Source: Lamellibrachia columna (lineage: Eukaryota > Annelida > Polychaeta > Sabellida > Siboglinidae). From it: a stretch of DNA of 64,000 nucleotides. The stretch is taken from NCBI GenBank assembly GCA_963662155.1, contig OY759272.1:49751566-49815565 (forward strand), given 5' to 3'. Of the stretch, positions 50,016 to 62,199 are shown one piece after another. The first letter of the stretch is position 1. Every line of letters starts with the position of its first letter. The notes beneath the pieces were generated by a model. The model was not told where the DNA came from. It was given only the letters and a program-made list of their open reading frames with translations, and made no database searches. The translations under genes were made by a program, and so were the position numbers.

Positions 50016-50663
50016 GAGGGTAGGGCAAGTTACACGTGTCACAGTTGGGGTTCTTTGGCAGACCCCCGGGTCTTGACGTGCCTCTGCCCTCGACTACGCT
50101 AAATGAACACGAGGGACTGGACAAGTAAACATCCTCTGTGAAGAGCAACTCCACCCAGACCTTTTTTGTGACAAACACTCTATCTCTGTTGTTGCGGAAC
50201 AGAAAGTCATTATGTCCTGTGTCCAGTTTGATGAGTTTCCCCTCACAGAAATGGTCAGCGTCAGACCCTGGTCTGGTCAACACCACAGTCACATAGTGTG
50301 CTTTATCGTTGCAGTAGAAATCACCAAAGTACAGATTTGAATGTTTGGTCAGCATGGTTGTGGCTGGAATGCTGACCCGCTTGGGTCCAAAGAATGACCA
50401 ATCTGGGGGTTGACCAGTTTGTGGGTCGACACTCATAGCAAAGAACAGGCCCTTGATCTGACCATTGATGATGGACGCCGGGTCGCCATTGTTGTCCTTC
50501 ATGTACACTGTCATGATGTTGTTGTTTCTTTGACACCCCATGAAGTAGGCAAACGGCTTGTTCCTGTAGAAGACGTCACACTGCTGGAAGTAGCTTCTTC
50601 CACCCCGTTTCACGTGATTCACGGCCATGTTGTGTAGTGTCTGCATCTCTAGTGGCGTGAACA
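49984..50663 (-). CDS. PHYHIP: Gene B exon 4 (PHYHIP C-terminal domain)
   Basis: Acceptor GGTGTTATTGCAG, entry phase 1, 226 codons to TAA at 49986-49984. The family domain is complete through CDTCN; the last residues (ITTAQSFGY) differ from gene A (NLGRS) and overlap sequence that reads as LINE coding in another frame. Confidence 0.8.
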
Positions 50664-53600
50664 CTGCAATAACACCAATATATATATTAATACACTTCCA
50701 AGGGCTTCAGACATTTATTTAGTTAAATCACAATTAAATGTTTAATGGTGACCTTAAAAAAGCAAAATAATTTTGTCTGTCACTTGAAATAAGAGATTAA
50801 AGCTGTTATATTACAATTTCAGCTGCAATAAGATTTAATTTGTCTTTATTTTTATTAAATTTAACAACACCAGATATCAAAATAGTAGATATATCGTCCA
50901 CTGGTTTTGTTAAGCACATCACAACATACAAGTTGCACCTTTTAATGCGTAATGGATTACTGGTGTCCTGATGAAACTGTACCATCAGGGAGGGAGAACA
51001 TGTTGTCCTGATGAAACTGTATCATCAGGGAGGGAGAACATGTTATCCTGATGAAACTGTACCATCAAGGAGGGAGAACATGTTGTCCTGATGAAACTGT
51101 ACCATCAAGGAGGGAGGACATGTTGTTCTGACGAAACTGTACCATCAAGGAGGGAGAACATGTTGTCCTGATGAAACTGTACCATCAGGGAGGGGGAACA
51201 TGTTGTCCTGATGAAACTGTACCATCAGGGAGGGAGAACATGTTGTCCTGATGAAACTGTACCATCAAGGAGGGAGGACATGTTGTCCTGATGAAACTGT
51301 ACCATCAAGGAGGGAGGACATGTTGTCCTGATGAAACTGTACCATCAAGGAGGGAGAACATGTTGTCCTGATGAAACTGTACCATCAGGGAGGGAGGACA
51401 TGTTGTCCTGATGAAACTGTACCATCAGGGAGGGAGAACATGTTGTCCTGATGAAACTGTACCATCAGGGAGGGAGGACATGTTGTCCTGATGAAACTGT
51501 ACCATCAGGGAGGGAGGACATGTTGTCCTGATGAAACTGTACCATCAGGGAGGGAGAACATGTTGTCCTGATGAAACTGTACCATCAGGGAGGGGGAACA
51601 TGTTGTCCTGATGAAACTGTACCATCAGGGAGGGAGGACATGTTGTCCTGATGAAACTGTACCATCAGGGAGGGGGAACATGTTGTCCTGATGAAACTGT
51701 ACCATCAAGGAGGGAGGACATGTTGTCCTGATGAAACTGTACCATCAAGGAGGGAGGACATGTTGTCCTGATGAAAGTGTACCATCAAGGAGGGAGAACA
51801 TGTTGTCCTGATGAAACTGTACCATCAAGGAGGGAGAACATGTTGTCCTGATGAAACTGTACCATCAGGGAGGGAGAACATGTTGTCCTGATGAAACTGT
51901 ACCATCAGGGAGGGAGGACATGTTGTCCTGATGAAACTGTACCATCAAGGAGGGAGAACATGTTGTCCTGATGAAACTGTACCATCAGGGAGGGAGGACA
52001 TGTTGTCCTGATGAAACTGTACCATCAGGGAGGGAGGACATGTTGTCCTGATGAAACTGTACCATCAGGGAGGGAGAACATGTTGTCCTGATGAAACTGT
52101 ACCATCAGGGAGGGAGGACATGTTGTCCTGATGAAACTGTACCATCAAGGAGGGAGGACATGTTGTTCTGATGAAACTGTACCATCAAGGAGGGGGAACA
52201 TGTTGTCCTGATGAAACTGTACCATCAGGGAGGGAGAACATGTTGTCCTGATGAAACTGTACCATCAGGGAGGGAGAACATGTTGTCCTGATGAAACTGT
52301 ACCATCAAGGAGGGAGAACATGTTGTTCTGATGAAACTGTACCATCAGGGAGGGGGAACATGTTGTCCTGATGAAACTGTACCATCAGGGAGGGAGAACA
52401 TGTTGTCCTGATGAAACTGTACCATCAGGGGAGAACATGTTGTCCTGATGAAACTGTACCATCAGGGAGGGAGAACATGTTGTCCTGATGAAACTGTACC
52501 ATCAGGGAGGGAGAACATGTTGTTCTGATGAAACTGTACCATCAAGGAGGGAAAACATGTTGTCCTGATGAAACTGTACCATCAGGGAGGGAGGACATGT
52601 TGTCCTGATGAAACTGTACCATCAGGGAGGGAGGACATGTTGTCCTGATGAAACTGTACCATCAAGGAGGGAGGACATGTTGTCCTGATGAAACTATACC
52701 ATCAAGGAGGGAAAACATGTTGTTCTGATGAAACTGTACCATCAAGGAGGGGGAACATGTTGTCCTGATGAAACTGTACCATCAGGGAGGGAGGACATGT
52801 TGTCCTGATGAAACTGTACCATAAAGGAGGGAAAACATGTTGTTCTGATGAAACTGTACCATCAAGGAGGGGGAACATGTTGTCCTGATGAAACTGTACC
52901 ATCAGGGAGGGCGAACATGTTGTCCTGATGAAACTGTACCATCAAGGACGGGGAACATGTCAGTTTCCAACAAATATGTTGACATATATATTTGAGGTTG
53001 ATGTATGTTATTAAAGTGGTATGTAGAACTGGGGTCCTAAGCCGTTAGCGCCATAGAACTGGATTACCTGCTCGGAAACTGGTTGTGCCCTCTACGGATG
53101 ACGTCACCCCGCGGATGGTGACCTCATACTGTTGACCCCGGGTCAACTCTGTCGGTATACGAAACTTCCTCTCCGTAGCTGGTCTACGGTATCTTTGTGG
53201 TATTTGTCTTCTGCTGTTGCCGGTGACGTTAGTTATGGAGATGTCCACCTGCGAGTCCACGCTACACGCCTGCTGCCAGTGCACGGTCGCTGTCCTGCAC
53301 GAGTCTCGTCTCACGTCAACTTGAATCTTTGTGACTTTAGGTGCACATGTAAACACAGCACATATTAATGTATAACCACGTAGATAGATTCAGGGAGATC
53401 TGAGGGATTAGCCTTGAACCAAAACATGGAGACATGGGTTTTGACTGAGGCTGAGGACAACAAACTGAAACAGAATCATTAACACAATTAAATATCAAGC
53501 AAGAAACCAGAAGATGCGGCAAACACTACCTGTTGCGGCTCCACGTGTATAACTGTTTATTCATTTATTTTATCCACTACATCACTAAATGTTTTAATAG

Positions 53601-56600
53601 GAAAGTTTGCATGCTTATTCTGTCATCACATCCAGACTACACACTGATTACAAATACCAATTCCACCTCAAAGATACCAATTACAAGACCAAGGAGACTA
53701 TTCCATTTCTAATTATCAATTCCATAGACCTGCAACAATAAGACCAAGGAGAATATGGCATGGCAACAATAAGACCAAGGAGAATATGGTATAGCAACAA
53801 TAAGACCAAGGAGACTATGGCATGACAACAATAAGACCAAGGAGAATATGGTATAGCAACAACAATACCAAGGAGAATATGGCATGGCAACAATAAGACC
53901 AAGGAGAATATGGCATGGCAACAATAAGACCAAGGAGAATATGGCATGGCAACAATAAGACCAAGGAGAATATGGCATGGCAACAATAAGACCAAAGGGA
54001 ATATGGCATGGGAACAATAAGACCAAGGAGAATATGGCATGGCAACAATAAGACCAAAGAGAATATGGCATGGGAACAATAAGACCAAGGAGAATATGGC
54101 ATTGCAACAATAAGACCAAGGAGAATATGGTATGGCAACAATAAGACCAAGGAGAATATGGCATGGCAACAATAAGACCAAGGAGAATATGGCATGGCAA
54201 CAATAAGACCAAAGAGAATATGGCATGGGAACAATAAGACCAAGGAGAATATGGCATGGCAACAATAAGACCAAAGAGAATATGGCATGGGAACAATAAG
54301 ACCAAGGAGAATATGGCATGGCAACAATAAGACCAAGGAGAATATGGTATGGCAACAATAAGACCAAGGAGAATATGGCATGGCAACAATAAGACCAAGG
54401 AGAATATGGCATGGCAACAATAAGACCAAGGAGAATATGGCATGACAACAATAAGATCAAGGAGAATATGGCATGGCAACAATAAGACAAAGGAGACTAT
54501 GGCATGACAACAATAAGATCAAGGAGAATATGGTATAGCAACAATAAGACCATGGAGAATATGGCATGACAACAATAAGACCAAGGAGAATATGGCGTGG
54601 CAACAATAAGACCAAGTAGAATATGGCATGACAACAATAAGACCAAGGAGAATATGGCATGACAACAATAAGACCAAGGAGAATATGGCATGACAACAAT
54701 AAGACCAAGGAGAATATGGCATGGCAACAATAAGACCAAGGAGAATATGGCATGGCAACAATAAGACCAAGGAGAATATGGCATAACAACAATAAGACCA
54801 AGGAGACTATGGCATGGCAACAATAAGACCAAGGAGAATATGGCATGACAACAATAAGACCGAGGAGAATATGGCATGGCAACAATAAGACCAAAGAGAA
54901 TATGGCATGGCAACAATAAGACCAAGGAGAATATGGCATGGCAACAATAAGACCAAGGAGAATATGGCATGGCAACATTAAGACCAAGGAGACTATGGTA
55001 TAGCGACAACAAGACCAAGGAGAATATGGCATGGCAACAATAAGACCAAGGAGAATATGGCATGGCAACAATAAGACCAAGGAGAATATAGCTTTGCAAC
55101 AATAAGACCAAGGAGAATATGGCATGGCAACAATAAGACCAAGGAGAATATGGTATAGCAACAACAAGACCAAGGAGAATATGGTATAGCAACAATAAGA
55201 TCAAGGAGAATATGGTATAGCAACAATAAGACCATGGAGAATATGGCATGACAACAATAAGACCAAGGAGAATATGGCGTGGCAACAATAAGACCAAGGA
55301 GAATATGGCATGGCAACAATAAGACCAAGGAGAATATGGCATGGCAACAATAAGATCAAGGAGACTATGGCATGGCAACAATAAGACCAAGGAGAATATG
55401 GCATGACAACAATAAGACCAAGGAGAATATGGCATGACAACAATAAGACCAAGGAGAATATGGCATGACAACAATAAGACCAAGGAGAATATGGCATGAC
55501 AACACTAAGACAAAGGAGACTATGGCATGACAACAATAAGATCAAGGAGAATATGGTATAGCAACAATAAGACCATGGAGAATATGGCATGACAACAATA
55601 AGACCAAGGAGAATATGGCGTGGCAACAATAAGACCAAGGAGAATATGGCATGACAACAATAAGACCAAGGAGAATATGGCATGACAACAATAAGACCAA
55701 GGAGAATATGGCATGACAACAATAAGACCAAGGAGAATATGGCATGGCAACAATAAGACCAAGGAGAATATGGCATGACAACAATAAGACCAAGGAGAAT
55801 ATGGCATGACAACAATAAGACAAAAGGAGACTATGGCATGACAACAATAAGACCAAGGAGAATTTAGCATGGCAACAATAAGACCAAGGAGAATTTGGCA
55901 TGACAACAATAAGACCAAGGAGAATATGGCATGACAACAATAAGACCAAGGAGAATATGGCATGGCAACAATAAGACCAAGGAGAATTTGGCATGACAAC
56001 AATAAGACCAAGGAGAATATGGTATAGCAACAATAAGACCAAGGTGAATATGGTATAGCAACAACAAGACCAAGGAGAATATGGTATAGCAACAATAAGA
56101 CCATGGAGAATATGGTATGGCAACAATAAGACCAAGGAGAATATGGTATAGCAACAACAAGACCAAGGAGAATATGGTATAGCAACAATAAGACCAAGGA
56201 GAATATGGCATGGCAACAATAAGACCAAGGAGAATTTGGCATGACAACAATAAGACCAAGGAGAATATGGTATAGCAACAATAAGACCAAGGTGAATATG
56301 GTATAGCAACAACAAGACCAAGGAGAATATGGTATAGCAACAATAAGACCATGGAGAATATGGTATGGCAACAATAAGACCAAGGTGAATATGTTATAGC
56401 AACAACAAGACCAAGGAGAATATGGTATAGCAACAATAAGACCATGGAGAATATGGTATGGCAACAATAAGACCATGGAGAATATGGTATGGCAACAACA
56501 AGACCAAGGAGAATATGGTATAGCAACAATAAGACCAAGGAGAATATGGTATGGCAACAATAAGACCAAGGAGAATATGGTATGGCAACAATAAGACCAA

Positions 56601-57957
56601 GAAGAATATGGTATAGCAACAACAAGACCAAGGAGAATATGGTATAGCAACAATAAGACCAAGGAGAATATGGTATGGCAACAATAAGACCAAGGAGAAT
56701 ATGGTATGGCAACAATAAGACCAAGAAGAATATGGTATAGCAACAACAAGACCAAGGAGAATATGGTATAGCAACAATAAGACCAAGGAGAATATGGTAC
56801 AGCAACACTAAGACAAGGAGATTTACTAAACAAATATAATTCTTACCTTTCTGACATGCAGTATTCCATGACCTGCTCGTGGAGAGATTCCACGTATTCT
56901 CATAAGTTGGTCTCTGATAGTCATGAGTGACAGGCTGACAGGCTGTGGGATGACGACACAGAATTACATTAAGTTGATCAACAATGCGACACTGCTATAC
57001 ATGGGTAATGCTACTAAGGTTAGTATAATCACTGTAATATACGTGTTGTTCAAAATATAGCTATATTAATGAAATTACAAAAACGCCTGAGATAAAAAAG
57101 TGATAAAGGAACCAACTGAGACTTCCTATATAAACACACGATATAATTATATTATTAGGAAGTTCCATACTATTACCAATGTTGATGTTTGATCTTAATT
57201 AATATAATTTGTTGACTGGCTTAAACATTTACCGTATCCCAATATATCACTGCATTGTTTCCTTTGTTCAAACTTGCTGTCGGTCATCAAATTAGTTTCT
57301 GCCATTTTTATTTCCTCAAGATTAGTAATTACTGCTGCCAGGGCCCTCAACAATTCCCCTTAAAACTAATTGCCACGACGCATTGTAGCCCTAATCTTAA
57401 AAACGTCCACAATTGTGCTGATAAAATAAGTAAAACAATGCGCGACTACTTAATGTCTTTAATGTAAACATACTATTATATCGCCATGCCAATGAAACTA
57501 TGCAATTTCTTTTAGTATGAAACATTGATTTTTGAAATTTTCCCTTAAATAGCTCCATTGATCAACCGTGTGGCCTGTGCTACTTGGGGCACTAGACACT
57601 CCCGGCACATATCGGCTGCCGTGGTAACCAACCTGCTCGAGTGTTGTCATACTCTGCAAATACAATGAACTCCGCTTAACAGAATCGTGGATAACATAAT
57701 CAGTGGTTTAGTAGAATCAAATGTATTGACTAGGATGGAATAATTCCCTATTCCCGCTTTAGTAAAATGCACCGCTTTAGTGAATCAACCGTTTAATGCA
57801 ATCAAACTGCTATGATCCGAAGTGATTCTATTAAGCGGAGTTTGTAATGACGAATAACGCCTTCTAGGTTGGAGTACTTGCCGGCTGAGTGCGGTCTGCG
57901 AGTGAGTTGTGGATCCGCTGGTTCGTCGCCAAAGAGATACGATACAATCTGTCCCAT
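49984..57957 (-). CDS. PHYHIP: PHYHIP-like gene B (four exons, complete model)
   Basis: Exons: 57957-57882, 56942-56847, 53334-53068 and 50663-49984; all introns are phase 1 and the joined frame has 372 codons, in the size range of vertebrate PHYHIP/PHYHIPL (330-376). Residues 1-25 start MGQIVS, an N-myristoylation-type motif. Exon 2 is a 32-residue module with two cysteines (ACQPVTHDYQ ... WNTACQK). Exon 3 is an FN3-like domain (RTATVHWQ ... QYEVTIRGVTS). Exon 4 is the PHYHIP C-terminal domain (VFYRNKPFAYF, KDNNGDPASIINGQ, IKGLFF, NLYFGDFYC, HYVTVVLTRPGSD, WVELLFTEDVYLS, KNPNCDTCN). The product may be a membrane-tethered adaptor; its partner is unknown. Exon 1's donor would be GC rather than GT; it is supported by phase and by paralogue C. 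Introns 2 and 3 are mostly minisatellite. Confidence 0.7.
50965..52962. repeat. 40-bp minisatellite, about 50 copies (gene B intron 3)
   Basis: Unit TGTTGTCCTGATGAAACTGT + ACCATCAGGGAGGGAGAACA; variants CAAGG, GGACA and GGGGAA. Confidence 0.97.
53068..53334 (-). CDS. PHYHIP: Gene B exon 3 (FN3-like domain)
   Basis: Phase 1 in and out, 267 nt; acceptor GTGCACCTAAAG and donor GCAG|GTAATCC. Its 89 residues show the FN3 pattern of alternating strands with the conserved tryptophan (VHWQ) and the YEVTIRGV strand. Confidence 0.75.
53715..56815. repeat. 31-bp minisatellite, about 100 copies (gene B intron 2)
   Basis: Unit AAGACCAAGGAGAATATGGC + ATGGCAACAAT, with TATAGC, CATGAC and CATGGAG variants. 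The length is 3n+1 and one strand lacks stops, so a frame visits all three phases every 93 bp and stays open for up to 437 codons. Confidence 0.97.
56847..56942 (-). CDS. PHYHIP: Gene B exon 2 (32-residue two-cysteine module)
   Basis: Acceptor CGTCATCCCACAG, donor AAAG|GTAAGAAT, phase 1 on both sides, 96 nt. I do not recognise the module; its tyrosine/tryptophan/cysteine content and clean splice sites support a real exon. Confidence 0.6.
57663..57844. mobile_element. 182-bp MITE, Tc1/mariner-pogo-like
   Basis: Inverted ends AACTCCGCTTAACAGAATC (left) and AACTCCGCTTAATAGAATC (right, reversed), flanked by TA on both sides. Internal CCGCTTTAGTGAATC words resemble the ends. It lies in gene B intron 1, about 40 bp after exon 1. 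Confidence 0.6.
57882..57957 (-). CDS. PHYHIP: Gene B exon 1 (myristoylation-type N-terminus)
   Basis: ATGGGACAGATTGTATCG encodes MGQIVS; the exon ends CAGCCG before GCAAGTACT at 57881. It aligns base for base, with one in-frame gap, to 63415-63484 on the other strand, and both keep the frame. Assignment to gene B rests on strand, distance and matching phase 1. Confidence 0.5.
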
Positions 57958-57959
57958 CT

Positions 57960-58205
57960 CCGATGCACTACAGAAGCAATACAACTGTCACTTCAATCGT
58001 GCGTTGACACCCAGGCTTAGCCCTTCCCCGGACGTTTCTTCCTTTGTCTCCTGTCACAAGCCTGACATCAACTGAAGGTAAAAGGCCGTAATAAACACGT
58101 AGCACGAAGCTGCGGTATTGGCGAGTTTGGCGCCGTTAGAAATTCTCCCCTTACTACGCAACAGCTTTAGTTTCGTTTTCCGGAAAATGGTAACCGTTGC
58201 GCGTA
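57960..58205 (-). promoter_or_regulatory. Conserved 5' region of gene B, shared with gene C
   Basis: Read on the minus strand, ATTTTCCGGAAAACGAAACT, TGCTACGTGTTT and CCTTCAGTTGA also occur in order upstream of gene C (63222-63400, plus strand). Probably promoter/5' UTR retained after gene duplication. 58206-58585 beyond it shows nothing. Confidence 0.5.
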
Positions 58206-58589
58206 CAGGGGACTTTCTCAAAACGTAAATGAGCGCGCGATGCAATACATCGCATATCCAGCACGTTTCCCCGCATATTAGCAGCAGCTCCAGTTTCGTA
58301 TTCTGGAAATGAGTGCAGTCGGTGCATTATATTATTTTGTGTTGAATTTCCTAAGCACTTTTAGCCTGGGTTTCAATAGGGAAGATCAATAGTCATATGA
58401 CTTTCTCATAGCAGGCCTATACATTATCAAGGCTGCGCTTTGTGAAGCTCGGCCTGATAATACAGATAATACAGATAATACAGATAATAAATCAAACGCA
58501 TATGTTGAATTTCAGACGAGGGCTAATTAGGTAAATTAATATTGTAATGAGGCTGATTAATGAATTAGCTCCAGCGGTTGTTATTTTGT

Positions 58590-59932
58590 CCCCAGTGGAG
58601 GGTGATTTGTCCCAGTGGTGAATGTTTTGTCCCAGTGGTGAATGTTTTGTCCCAGTGGTGAATGTTTTGTCCCAGTGATGGGTGATTTGTCCCAGTGGTG
58701 AATGTTTTGTCCCAGTGGTGGGTGTTTTGTCCCAGTGGTGAATGTTTTGTCCCAGTGGTGGGTGTTTTGTCCCAGTGGTGAATGTTTTGTCCCAGTGGTG
58801 GGTGATTTGTCCCAGTGGTGGGTGTTTTGTCCCAGTGGTGAATGTTTTGTCCCAGTGGTGAATGTTTTGTCCCCAGTGGTGAATGTTTTGTCCCAGTGGT
58901 GGGTGTTTTGTCCCAGTGGTGGGTGTTTTGTCCCAGTGGTGGGTGTTTTGTCCCAGTGGTGGGTGTTTTGTCCCAGTGGTGGGTGTTTTGTCCCAGTGGT
59001 GAATGTTTTGTCCCAGTGGTGGGTGTTTTGTCCCAGTGGTGAATGTTTTGTCCCAGTGGTGGGTGTTTTGTCCCAGTGGTGAATGTTGTGTCCCAGTGGT
59101 GGGTGTTTTGTCCCAGTGGTGAATGTTTTGTCCCAGTGGTCGGTGTTTTGTCCCAGTGGTGGGTGTTTTGTCCCAGTGGTGGGTGTTTTGTCCAAGTGGT
59201 GAATGTTTTGTCCCAGTGGTGGGTGTTTTGTCCCAGTGGTGGGTGTTTTGTCCCAGTGGTGGGTGTTTTGTCCCAGTGGTGAATGTTTTGTCCCAGTGGT
59301 GGGTGTTTTGTCCCAGTGGTGAATGTTTTGTCCCAGTGGTGGGTGTTTTGTCCCAGTGGTGGGTGTTTTGTCCCAGTGGTGGGTGTTTTGTCCCAGTGGT
59401 GAATGTTTTGTCCCAGTGGTGGGTGTTTTGTCCCAGTGGTGGGTGTTTTGTCCCAGTGGTGAATGTTTTGTCCCAGTGGTGAATGTTTTGTCCCAGTGGT
59501 GAATGTTTTGTCCCCAGTGGTGAATGTTTTGTCCCAGTGGTGAATGTTTTGTCCCAGTGGTGAATGTTTTGTCCCAGTGGTGGGTGTTTTGTCCCAGTGG
59601 TGAATGTTGTGTCCCAGTGGTGAATGTTGTGTCCCAGTGGTGGGTGTTTTGACCCCAGTGGTGAATGTTTTGTCACAGTGGTGGGTGTTTTATCCCAGTG
59701 GTGAATGTTGTGTCCCATTGGTGGGTGTGTTCACTGTGTTGTCCCCATTGGTGGGTGTTTTGTCCCTAGTGGTCGGTGTTTTGTCCCAGCGTTGGGTGTG
59801 TTGTCCCCAATGGTGGGTGTTGTGTCCCCAGTGGTGGCTGTTTTGTTCCAATGGTGGGTGTTTTGTCCCAGTGGAGGATGTTTTGTCCCAGTGGAGTGTG
59901 TTTTGTCCCAGTTGTTGGTGTTTTGTAAGTTG
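58590..59932. repeat. 20-bp minisatellite, about 66 copies
   Basis: Unit TGGTGGGTGTTTTGTCCCAG alternating with TGGTGAATGTTTTGTCCCAG; the right end (from 59700) is degenerate. Confidence 0.97.
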
Positions 59933-60007
59933 GTAACAACCAGGGAACAGTAAGCAATATAATATCTAATTTAAGACGTTATTCACACCACATGAAACGA
60001 CCTGTCG

Positions 60008-60083
60008 GCTGATACCTTTATGGCTTCAGTAGTTTGTCTTTATGGCTTCAGTAGTTTGTCTTTATGGCTTCAGTAGTTTGTCT
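60008..60083. repeat. 23-bp tandem repeat x3
   Basis: TTTATGGCTTCAGTAGTTTG TC repeated three times. Confidence 0.9.
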
Positions 60084-60439
60084 TGTGAGGGAAAATTATA
60101 TCATTTGTTTACCTTGAAAACATCTTCTCCTTAATACATAGCTCTACCAATTTGTCTTTTTTTGACACAGGAAGTCGTTTCATTTTATGGAAAATGTGGC
60201 CTTTCTTTCAATAAATTACCGTTCTGTGGAAAATGTTTTATTTTATTATTGAACGCGATCTCTCAGGAACGAATGAAATCACGTTAACTGCGCATCGGTC
60301 TGCGCATCGTAGTCGTAACATGAAATCCACACAACAGTTATAATGTCGATTGAAACTACGTTATTTATGCCAATAATAAACACATATGATACATGTTTTT
60401 GTAAAAGAACATTAATAAGAACATAAAACAGTATAAAAA

Positions 60440-62195
60440 AACATTCAGCCAAGTACTGGGGCTTGAGGGTGAGACAATGGTGTCGCACACGATCGAAAGC
60501 CTTGGAAAAATCCAAGATGGCCACGTCGGTTTGTGAGTGCTTACTTAGCGAACTTGCAGAATCATGTGATGTGATCAGCAACTGGATATCGCATGAACTT
60601 CTGCATCTAAACTCATGCTGGAAGTCAACTTGGATATGGTGCTTGTCCAGATGGCCCACTGTCTGCGAGACAGTGATGTGATCATCTACTGCAACAGATC
60701 GAGGTCAGTGATACCGGGCGGTAGTTCACTGGTTGATTGCGTGCGTCCTTCTTGAAAATGGGTGTCACCCGAGCATCCCGCCAGTCGTCCGGTACAGCCC
60801 TGGTGGAAATGGACCCTCTGTATGACGGATGCCAGCATCGCTGACAGTTTCTGGGCGCAATTCTTCAGAAAGATTGCAGGAATGTCATCTGGTCCTGATG
60901 CTTGATGTACCCGAGTGACTTCGTCACCCCAGCACTCGAAACAAAAGTGCCCGGCATCTACGTGTACGAAGAGGGCTGCTTAGTGGACATGTTGGATGAA
61001 TCTCCTTGCGTGAAGACAGAGCAGGGTTGATCGTTCAGCATGTTGTCCTTCTGTAGGGGGTCAGTGGCCACCTTGTCATCTGCGACTACTGTACTTACAT
61101 CACAACTGTTCTGTCGCAGGCCCTTTAGATGTCGCCACAGTCCTTTGGTTTGTCGGTCTTCTTCAATAGTTTATGTCAGATTACTAACGTAGTCCCAGTG
61201 AGCGACTCTCAGGCTCTCGTGCAGGCTCTCGTGCAGGCTCTCGTGCAGGCTCTCGTGCAGGCTCTCGTGCAGGCTCTCGTGCAGGCTCTCGTGCAGGCTC
61301 TCGTGCAGGCTCTCGTGCAGGCTCTCGTGCAGGCTCTCGTGCAGGCTCTCGTGCAGGCTCTCGTGCAGGCTCTCGTGCAGGCTCTCGTGCAGGCTCTCGT
61401 GTGTCTTCTCCCGCAGCTTTCTGAAGTGTTCACAGTCTCTGCCCTTGTTCGGTTTCTCTGCCCTCTTGTAAGCCCGTTGTGTTTTCCCGATGAGACTACT
61501 GGTATACTTTGTCATCCAAGGCGACTGGTACCTGTCTGATGCCTGTTTCTTTAGGCTCAACATGTCGATTTCTCTGCCCTCTTGTAAGCCCTTTGTGTTT
61601 TCCCGATGAGACGACTGGTATACTTTGTCATCCAAGGCGACTGGTACCTGTCTGATGCCTGTTTCTTTGGACTCAACATGTCGATTTTATTCAGAATTGT
61701 TTTCTTCAACAATTGCCAGTTTGCCTCCCTGTGTTAGTGTAGGGACAGTTGATGAAGAAGCTTTATTCTGACTTCCTCAGGGCGTATTTAACTCCTTCCC
61801 AGTCAGCTTTGTTGAACAGGCTGATGACATGTTTTTTTTCTCGCTGTTCTGCTTGGCCCTGATGTTGCTGCGCATGACAACTATGTGATCAAGGTCGCTC
61901 TAAGATGTCGCCTCTCCGGGTTGGTTCACTGCCCAGTTATTCCATGTTATTCCATGTTATTCCATGTGATGTTTATGGCTCATACTCAAAGGAGCAATGT
62001 GCTTTATCTGGCTGTCTCGGGTTATGTCATTCCCTGTCTATGCCTGGTAGGTTGAAGTCCCCACCTATAATGAGAGTAGCATTCGGGTGGTCAGCACGCA
62101 CATTCGAGATCGATTTGTCCAGTTCATGTAGAGAATCCTATGTCAGATATTTCTATTGTTTTCCCGGGAACCCCCAACTTTGCTTAGCTCTTTAC
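60440..62195 (-). mobile_element. Internal fragment of a LINE: endonuclease to reverse transcriptase, decayed
   Basis: Minus-strand remnants in the right order: SLHELDKSISNVRADHPNAT and LIIGGDFNLPG (endonuclease, near 62050-62130), KADWEGVKYALRKSE (near 61800), YTSSLIGKTQRAYKRA and HFRKLREKTHESL (linker, 61400-61520), VHQASGPDDIPAIFLKNCAQ (near 60900) and TDVAILDFSKAFDRV (RT active-region start, near 60500). Stops and frameshifts abound. The 3' half of RT is missing. A ~116-bp stretch is duplicated in tandem (61450-61690). Confidence 0.85.
61207..61401. repeat. 12-bp repeat x16 inside the LINE frame
   Basis: Unit CTCGTGCAGGCT, reading HESL on the minus strand; in frame between KLREKT and RVAHWDYVSNL of the LINE. 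Confidence 0.95.
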
Positions 62196-62199
62196 AGAG

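Noticed and set aside
50965..52962. CRISPR-like array (regular 40-bp spacing)
   Set aside because: There are no unique spacers between identical repeats, no cas genes, and the context is an animal intron.
53681..56833. Very long hydrophobic minus-strand frames (up to 437 codons)
   Set aside because: Generated by a 31-bp array read through all three phases; the array lies in an intron of gene B.
58492..59718. 408-codon HHWDKT-type repeat frame
   Set aside because: Product of a 20-bp array; no independent coding evidence.
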